Below are positions 24,901-26,518 of a DNA stretch of 26,518 nt, piece by piece (the first letter of the stretch is position 1; each line of letters starts with the position of its first letter). The position numbers and the translations under genes were made by a program. The notes beneath the pieces are model-generated. The model was not told the origin of the DNA and did no database searches. It saw only the letters and a list, made by a program, of their open reading frames with translations. Where the stretch lies: NCBI GenBank assembly GCA_036897485.1, contig JAYMTF010001080.1:1-26518 (forward strand), given 5' to 3'. The stretch is from Pelargonium nanum. Taxonomy: Eukaryota; Streptophyta; Magnoliopsida; Geraniales; Geraniaceae.

Positions 24901-26194
24901 TCTCTTCTTTTTATGGAACTGTTTATGATATTGATAACAGAACATGTGTATAATGGGCTACGAAGCAAAGAAGAAAAACAAACAGATAAACAGGTGGGTG
25001 AACTAACAAAGGTAATGTTTAGATAATTTTCATGAGAATGGGAATGTTTTTCCCTATGTCAATTTTGAATGTAATATTGACACATATACAATCATTTAAA
25101 ATTGCGAATCTCATGCCTTTTTTCCTTTGGAGGGAAAGAAATTGGCAATTATGAGGGAATGGGGTGGAGTGGGAATGAAAACAGGAGTACATGGTTCCTA
25201 GTTAACCCGCAAAAAATATTGGCACTCATTCCTCGATTCTCATTCCCATTGAAATAGTCCAAACGCTACCTAAGAGATCTTAGAGATGATAATTAAAAAG
25301 TAACTCAAAAAGATCATTTGAAACCTGGGGAAGTGGACCTTGGATTTGATTAAAAGGCACCTACATAATATTTTCAGGAAGAATTGCTAAACCACAAATA
25401 AATAGAGGCCTAAAGTTATGACCCATCTAGTTAAAACAAAATACTGATCTATAAAGAACCTAACCTGTACACCATCAAGAACTTTAAGGTGATGGGCAAA
25501 TATTATCATCTTGTGAGAATTGGGGTTCAAATCCAATTCTGTTGCACCATCTTGCGTTATTAGTGGGTGAAGAGAAATCCATTCACGAAACCCATTGAGC
25601 TTTGCAATGCCTAATTCTTGGTAGGAGAGTTTTTCTGACCTAATATAAGTCCCACAACCTGAAAGCAATGTGAGAAAATACTTCATCTTTCTAAATCCAT
25701 AAAAATTAAACTAAGGTGAGGCCAGTTCACCAATTACTCAATAGATGACACTGAAAACTTAGGACATCAGAATCAGTCACCATATCAAAATTTATGCTAG
25801 TACTTAGTTTTCAAGTGTTAATACCAAAACTAGATCTTCAAGTGTTAATACAAAAGCAACCAATTATCATGTATTATAACGGTGATATACTAGAGCTTAT
25901 GAATATGACTTGCATGGGATCAATAGGTGATCTTACATAAACGGCATTTTATGAAAGAAACAGCGAGCAGGAATCTCCAATGCAACTTCTTTGCAAATAT
26001 AGTTGAAAAGAAAATGCTAAATTACCATCATATTCAGGTTCATCTGAATTCTCCAAAGTGTCTTGAGCAGCATCTTTCATCCCAGCAGCAGCAACCTTTG
26101 CAGAAACAATATCAGATCTTTTCAACAACAGTCTTATAATTTGCCTGCGTTTTGGTGGCAACTCATGCAGCACATTCTCCTTCAGTCGTCTTAT
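13374..26194 (-). CDS. ZRANB3: ZRANB3-like annealing helicase / HNH endonuclease, 3' part (15 exons, 749 aa seen)
   Basis: Exons in transcript order are 26194-26026, 25658-25465, 24291-24190, 23484-23374, 21808-21743, 21633-21535, 17766-17443, 17346-17239, 16240-15929, 15794-15607, 15540-15438, 15327-15182, 14952-14873, 14304-14129 and 13445-13374. All junctions keep frame. Numbering residues from the first one seen: IRRLKENVLHELPPKRRQ (1-18) precedes helicase lobe 2, with motif V ITAGGVGLNF (163-172) and motif VI QAEDRAHRRGQ (192-202). A variable linker follows, then a substrate-recognition-like block (NSLRFEISQYTGRIHLY, about 386-402), a Cys cluster (C550, C553, C557, C573, C577), and an HNH domain with C602/C605, HADHIVPV (656-663), LEN (672-674) and C679/C682-H683. 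ZRANB3 proteins remodel stalled replication forks, anneal DNA and cut branched DNA in the nucleus. Arabidopsis has one gene of this SNF2-HNH layout. The N-terminal ATPase lobe lies outside the window. Confidence 0.93.
13678..13833. mobile_element. Stowaway-like MITE
   Basis: A 156-bp element with termini ctccctccgtcc and its complement, extended to about 19 bp, flanked by TA on both sides (13676-13677 and 13834-13835). These are the hallmarks of Tc1/mariner-derived Stowaway elements. It lies in the last intron of the ZRANB3-like gene and has no coding capacity. Confidence 0.93.
14129..14304 (-). CDS. ZRANB3: ZRANB3-like exon: C-terminal half of HNH module
   Basis: Encodes ECRLENMRTLCVACHSDVT, with the Asn and final His of HNH and the second CxxC. 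A Lys/Arg-rich helix (RSARAKARKQLKAIMKNLR) follows. The acceptor is tctctag and the donor is gtatac. Confidence 0.92.
14873..14952 (-). CDS. ZRANB3: ZRANB3-like exon: HNH catalytic loop
   Basis: Encodes LDKLVNDPSEGNAWHADH and IVPVYLGGG. The His/Asp/His of HADH is the expected metal-binding and general-base position of HNH nucleases. The exon ends GGTGGAG before gtatga, in phase 1. Confidence 0.92.
15182..15327 (-). CDS. ZRANB3: ZRANB3-like exon: N-terminal half of HNH module
   Basis: ELFEIEHGVCTNCQLDCHQL supplies the first CxxC of the HNH zinc site. A basic helix follows, ending SRKT plus two bases of a leucine codon before gtaagt. The acceptor is tttcag. Confidence 0.9.
15438..15540 (-). 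CDS. ZRANB3: ZRANB3-like exon: second part of Cys cluster
   Basis: Begins with one base that completes the split codon, then GNNAKKPEYFEDLFCNLGC through NRFLRQ, ending before gttaca. The upstream intron is only 66 nt and open in frame. Confidence 0.9.
15541..15606 (-). other. 66-nt in-frame intron inside the Cys cluster (exitron-like)
   Basis: Begins gtatgt and ends ttgcag; its length is divisible by three and it has no in-frame stop. Retention would add 22 residues, rich in Leu and Asn, between C557 and C573. Splicing restores the compact family spacing. Confidence 0.8.
15607..15794 (-). CDS. ZRANB3: ZRANB3-like exon: first part of Cys cluster
   Basis: Begins GLLHGGSKRRTTP after ataacag and ends inside a threonine codon after LCKLCQTPC, before gtatgt. 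The cysteines probably bind zinc with C573 and C577 of the next exon. Confidence 0.9.
15929..16240 (-). CDS. ZRANB3: ZRANB3-like exon: substrate-recognition-like block
   Basis: 104 codons. The acceptor cttttag at 16241 (rather than attag five bases on) keeps frame and gives ISQYTGRIHLYSCIPGKDLR after LRFE, matching the VS-x-x-TGR-(V/I)HLY block of ZRANB3 relatives. It continues through HAILAFLKEWNQLRPVEKRR and ends AGTGGG before gtatgt. Confidence 0.9.
17239..17346 (-). CDS. ZRANB3: ZRANB3-like exon: linker to substrate-recognition block
   Basis: Thirty-six codons, DCNFYQHNGEINDGPLVQ through LANSLRFE, between the acceptor ggtgcag and the donor gtaaaa. The final NSLRFE starts the conserved block completed by the next exon. 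Confidence 0.88.
17443..17766 (-). CDS. ZRANB3: ZRANB3-like exon: variable linker
   Basis: 108 codons, VEGISYLETSGRTDRSCQD through NKDQPEQ. Acidic and Ser-rich with no fold I can name. The acceptor is attggcag and the donor is gtatga. It begins the accessory half of the protein after a 3768-bp intron. Confidence 0.88.
18887..19664. mobile_element. GC-rich foldback DNA transposon, non-autonomous, 10-bp TSD
   Basis: The perfect 11-bp terminal repeats agggctgttca (18887-18897) and tgaacagccct (19654-19664) are flanked by acgtgacact at 18877-18886 and 19665-19674. Each arm (about 170 bp) is a dense array of ggtccgg/ccggacc words, many in inverted order. The middle, about 19060-19500, is ordinary AT-rich DNA plus an unremarkable 86-codon ORF. 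A 9-10 bp target duplication fits Mutator-like elements best; hAT is an alternative. It lies in the 3.8-kb ZRANB3-like intron. Confidence 0.88.
19982..20146 (+). repeat. LTR of the inverted-LTR element, plus orientation
   Basis: About 165 bp. It starts tgttagtatataac, contains a tatttaag box near 20052, and ends ctaact directly before the primer-binding site. It matches the complement of 20634-20806 over its full length. Confidence 0.88.
20147..20159 (+). other. Primer-binding site (initiator tRNA-Met)
   Basis: tggtatcggagcc follows the LTR immediately. It matches the usual tggtatcagagc of plant Copia-type elements with one substitution. Confidence 0.85.
20182..20215 (+). repeat. GC-rich hairpin downstream of primer-binding site, contains Kozak-context AUG
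   Basis: The arms 20182-20196 and 20201-20215 pair with one mismatch (C20190 with A20207) around a 4-base loop. The ATG at 20202-20204 lies in gccaccatgg and opens a short ORF (MAAVPSLK, then stop). The same structure occurs in the minus-strand element at 22453-22481. Confidence 0.85.
20634..20806 (-). repeat. LTR of the inverted-LTR element, minus orientation
   Basis: Reverse-complement copy of 19982-20146, with an extra ataacaatatg-type duplication. Its U3 end abuts the C13 run at 20807-20819. Confidence 0.88.
20807..20819 (-). other. Polypurine tract of the minus-oriented half
   Basis: Thirteen C on the plus strand, i.e. G13 on the minus strand directly before TGTTAG, where second-strand priming occurs. 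An 8-bp inverted repeat (20820-20827 with 20834-20841; aaactcaa/ttgagttt) sits beside it, as in many Copia 3' ends. Confidence 0.75.
20976..21333. repeat. Diverged tandem duplication, 217-bp period, inside the element
   Basis: 20976-21116 aligns to 21193-21333 without a net indel (shared gatgagcagatc, ctggactg, cgagagaa and more). A further partial copy may begin near 21355. The coding potential on either strand is not recognisable. Confidence 0.8.
21472..21512 (-). repeat. Truncated LTR tip at the right end of the inverted-LTR element
   Basis: 41 bp identical or nearly so to the complement of the first 41 bp of the LTR at 19982. Similarity stops abruptly leftwards. The adjoining gaggt supports a real element end. 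Confidence 0.8.
21535..21633 (-). CDS. ZRANB3: ZRANB3-like exon: end of helicase core
   Basis: Thirty-three codons, DTMDESHWQNLNKSLRCVS through DAVKEIA, between the acceptor acgcag and the donor gtatgt. This closes SNF2 lobe 2. An LTR element ends 22 nt into the following intron. Confidence 0.92.
21743..21808 (-). CDS. ZRANB3: ZRANB3-like exon: helicase motif VI (arginine finger)
   Basis: Twenty-two codons, AEDRAHRRGQTNAVNIYIF then CAK. The two arginines after AH are the motif VI arginine-finger positions needed for ATP hydrolysis, and both are present. The acceptor is tttgaag and the donor is gtgctt. The exon is flanked by introns full of mobile DNA. Confidence 0.92.
21866..21896. repeat. 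(GA)n microsatellite
   Basis: About 15 uninterrupted GA units. On the transcribed strand it is a polypyrimidine tract ending 57 bp before the acceptor at 21809. Confidence 0.95.
22453..22481 (-). repeat. GC-rich hairpin with AUG in the minus-strand LTR element
   Basis: On the minus strand, ggcactgctgcc (22481-22470), loop tccat, ggcagtggtgcc (22464-22453). It is fully paired if two G-U pairs are allowed. The ATG at 22466-22464 opens a 15-codon ORF beginning MAVVPSS. It lies about 42 nt past the primer-binding site once the TRIM is removed. Confidence 0.85.
22510..22610 (-). repeat. TRIM 3' LTR
   Basis: 101 bp, a diverged direct copy of 22719-22826 with substitutions and about 7 bp of deletions. 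It is preceded on the minus strand by taatggagag. Confidence 0.9.
22719..22826 (-). repeat. TRIM 5' LTR
   Basis: 108 bp, starting TGTTAATATATCC and ending AAGTTTAACA on the minus strand; it pairs with 22510-22610. Confidence 0.9.
22846..22857 (-). other. Primer-binding site (initiator tRNA-Met) of the minus-strand LTR element
   Basis: The minus strand reads tggtatcagagc, the standard plant Copia-type site, directly after the LTR end CTTCACA. Confidence 0.88.
22858..23042 (-). repeat. 5' LTR of the minus-strand LTR element
   Basis: Reads TGTTAGAGTGGC...CTTCACA on the minus strand and abuts the primer-binding site. Its start matches the partial LTR ending at 22213. A second TGTTAGAGTG start lies at 23078 after a purine stretch, so the outer end could be there. 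Confidence 0.7.
23374..23484 (-). CDS. ZRANB3: ZRANB3-like exon: helicase motif V
   Basis: Thirty-seven codons, VKIAIIGITAGGVGLNF through SPSLMLQ, between the acceptor attcatcag and the donor gtctaa. It holds SNF2 motif V, with its glycine-rich ATP/DNA coupling loop. Confidence 0.92.
24190..24291 (-). CDS. ZRANB3: ZRANB3-like exon with apparent GC donor
   Basis: Thirty-four codons, EFLCEKEIHFVRIDGNT through QSFQSSSE. After the acceptor ttacacag the frame is 0. The exon must end at GAG to join VKIAIIG of the next exon, which puts GC (gctagt) at the donor. The GT four bases further on would shift frame. Confidence 0.88.
24422..24485. repeat. Perfect tandem duplication, 2 x 32 bp
   Basis: The unit 24422-24453 (tcaaactaaggaaatacaat and 12 more bases) is repeated exactly at 24454-24485. 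It is intronic, with no coding role. Confidence 0.9.
25011..25270. mobile_element. MITE with GGTA(G/A)(C/T)GTTT terminal repeats
   Basis: The left end ggtaatgtttagataa and the right end (complement ggtagcgtttggacta) are imperfect inverted repeats of about 36 bp, both running into gaatgggaatg-like words. The flanks aaa/taa would fit a decayed 3-bp TAA duplication, so PIF/Harbinger (Tourist-like) is the best guess. It lies in an intron of the ZRANB3-like gene. Confidence 0.72.
25465..25658 (-). CDS. ZRANB3: ZRANB3-like exon: helicase motif IV region
   Basis: Encodes CGTYIRSEKLSYQELGIAK... and HKMIIFAHHLKVLDGVQ, the motif IV strand-helix of SNF2 lobe 2. It completes a glycine codon split with the previous exon and ends CAG before gttagg. 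Confidence 0.9.
26026..26194 (-). CDS. ZRANB3: ZRANB3-like exon: start of helicase lobe 2 (first exon in window)
   Basis: The acceptor tatcatag is followed by ATAAGACGACTGAAG, giving IRRLKENVLHELPPKRRQ, the SNF2 segment that links the two helicase lobes. The exon ends GAATATGATG before gtaatt, in phase 1. The rest of the gene upstream is outside the window. Confidence 0.88.
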
Positions 26195-26518
26195 CTATGA
26201 TAGAAATAATCATCTAAGCATCAGTCGAATATAGCACAAGGCAAGACCATATCAAATTATAAAAGGTTAAGTAATGTAAAGATGATCTTACAATTGTGAT
26301 AAAAAAAAAGGGGGGGTCTCGGATTTCAACCCCATCCCTACCCGACAGGATAAGATCTTATTGCCCTTCAAATGTATATAGAACTAAGAAATAAATAAGT
26401 ATATGAGTGTTGAAGTTTACTTTAACCTAAAAGCTTAGGCTGTTAAGTGGAGAGCCGAAATCCTATCTTGCAACGGCCTAAGAAACCTATACAAGACATA
26501 TATATACAAGCTTGAACA
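26195..26518 (-). other. Partial intron of the ZRANB3-like gene at the right edge
   Basis: No exon of the missing ATPase lobe is recognisable. 26305-26345 has an A9G7 run and a GC-richer patch. 26424-26480 (aacctaaaagcttaggctg) weakly resembles the TRIM LTR at 22719-22760, so a related TRIM fragment may begin here. Confidence 0.45.

Noticed and set aside
24790..25026. 78-codon plus-strand ORF in a ZRANB3-like intron
   Set aside because: No recognisable protein; it runs into the MITE at 25011.

Overview
The window is nuclear DNA of a flowering plant, most likely a eudicot. It is AT-rich, with large introns, pyrimidine-rich acceptors, Stowaway-type and other small inverted-repeat elements, and small non-autonomous LTR elements primed by initiator tRNA-Met. 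It carries two large, convergently transcribed, intron-containing genes. I found no rRNA, tRNA, CRISPR array or bacterial-style operon.

Layout: 1-1750 is intergenic, with repeat-like scraps and one GC-rich patch (619-858) that might be the 5' end of a leftward gene. About 1750-12000 holds a complete plus-strand homologue of SCAPER (S-phase cyclin A-associated protein in the ER): eight coding exons, all introns phase 0, about 1707 residues, and a leader with four short upstream ORFs. 11953-13373 is the space between the two 3' ends and holds a degenerate MITE-like element and unclassified repeat-like DNA. 13374-26194 holds the 3' two thirds of a minus-strand ZRANB3-like gene. It encodes a SNF2-family annealing helicase with an HNH nuclease domain. 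Fifteen coding exons give 749 residues, from inside the helicase core to the stop; the N-terminal ATPase lobe lies beyond the right edge.

The ZRANB3-like introns are crowded with mobile DNA: a Stowaway MITE (13678-13833), a GC-rich foldback DNA element with a 10-bp target duplication (18887-19664), an LTR element whose LTRs are inverted relative to each other but which has a clean 5-bp target duplication (19982-21512), a non-autonomous minus-strand LTR element (about 22175-23078) with an intact 317-bp TRIM nested in it (22510-22826), and a GGTA-ended MITE (25011-25270).

The two genes have separate jobs. SCAPER proteins are cytoplasmic/ER-associated and, in animals, link tubulin translation to CCR4-NOT mRNA decay. 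ZRANB3 acts in the nucleus on stalled replication forks. Nothing in the sequence suggests shared control beyond their convergence. The most novel signal is a GC-rich hairpin around a Kozak-context AUG, placed shortly after the primer-binding site in two LTR elements whose LTRs are otherwise different. Its differences preserve pairing only in the sense RNA, which suggests a shared packaging or translation-control element.
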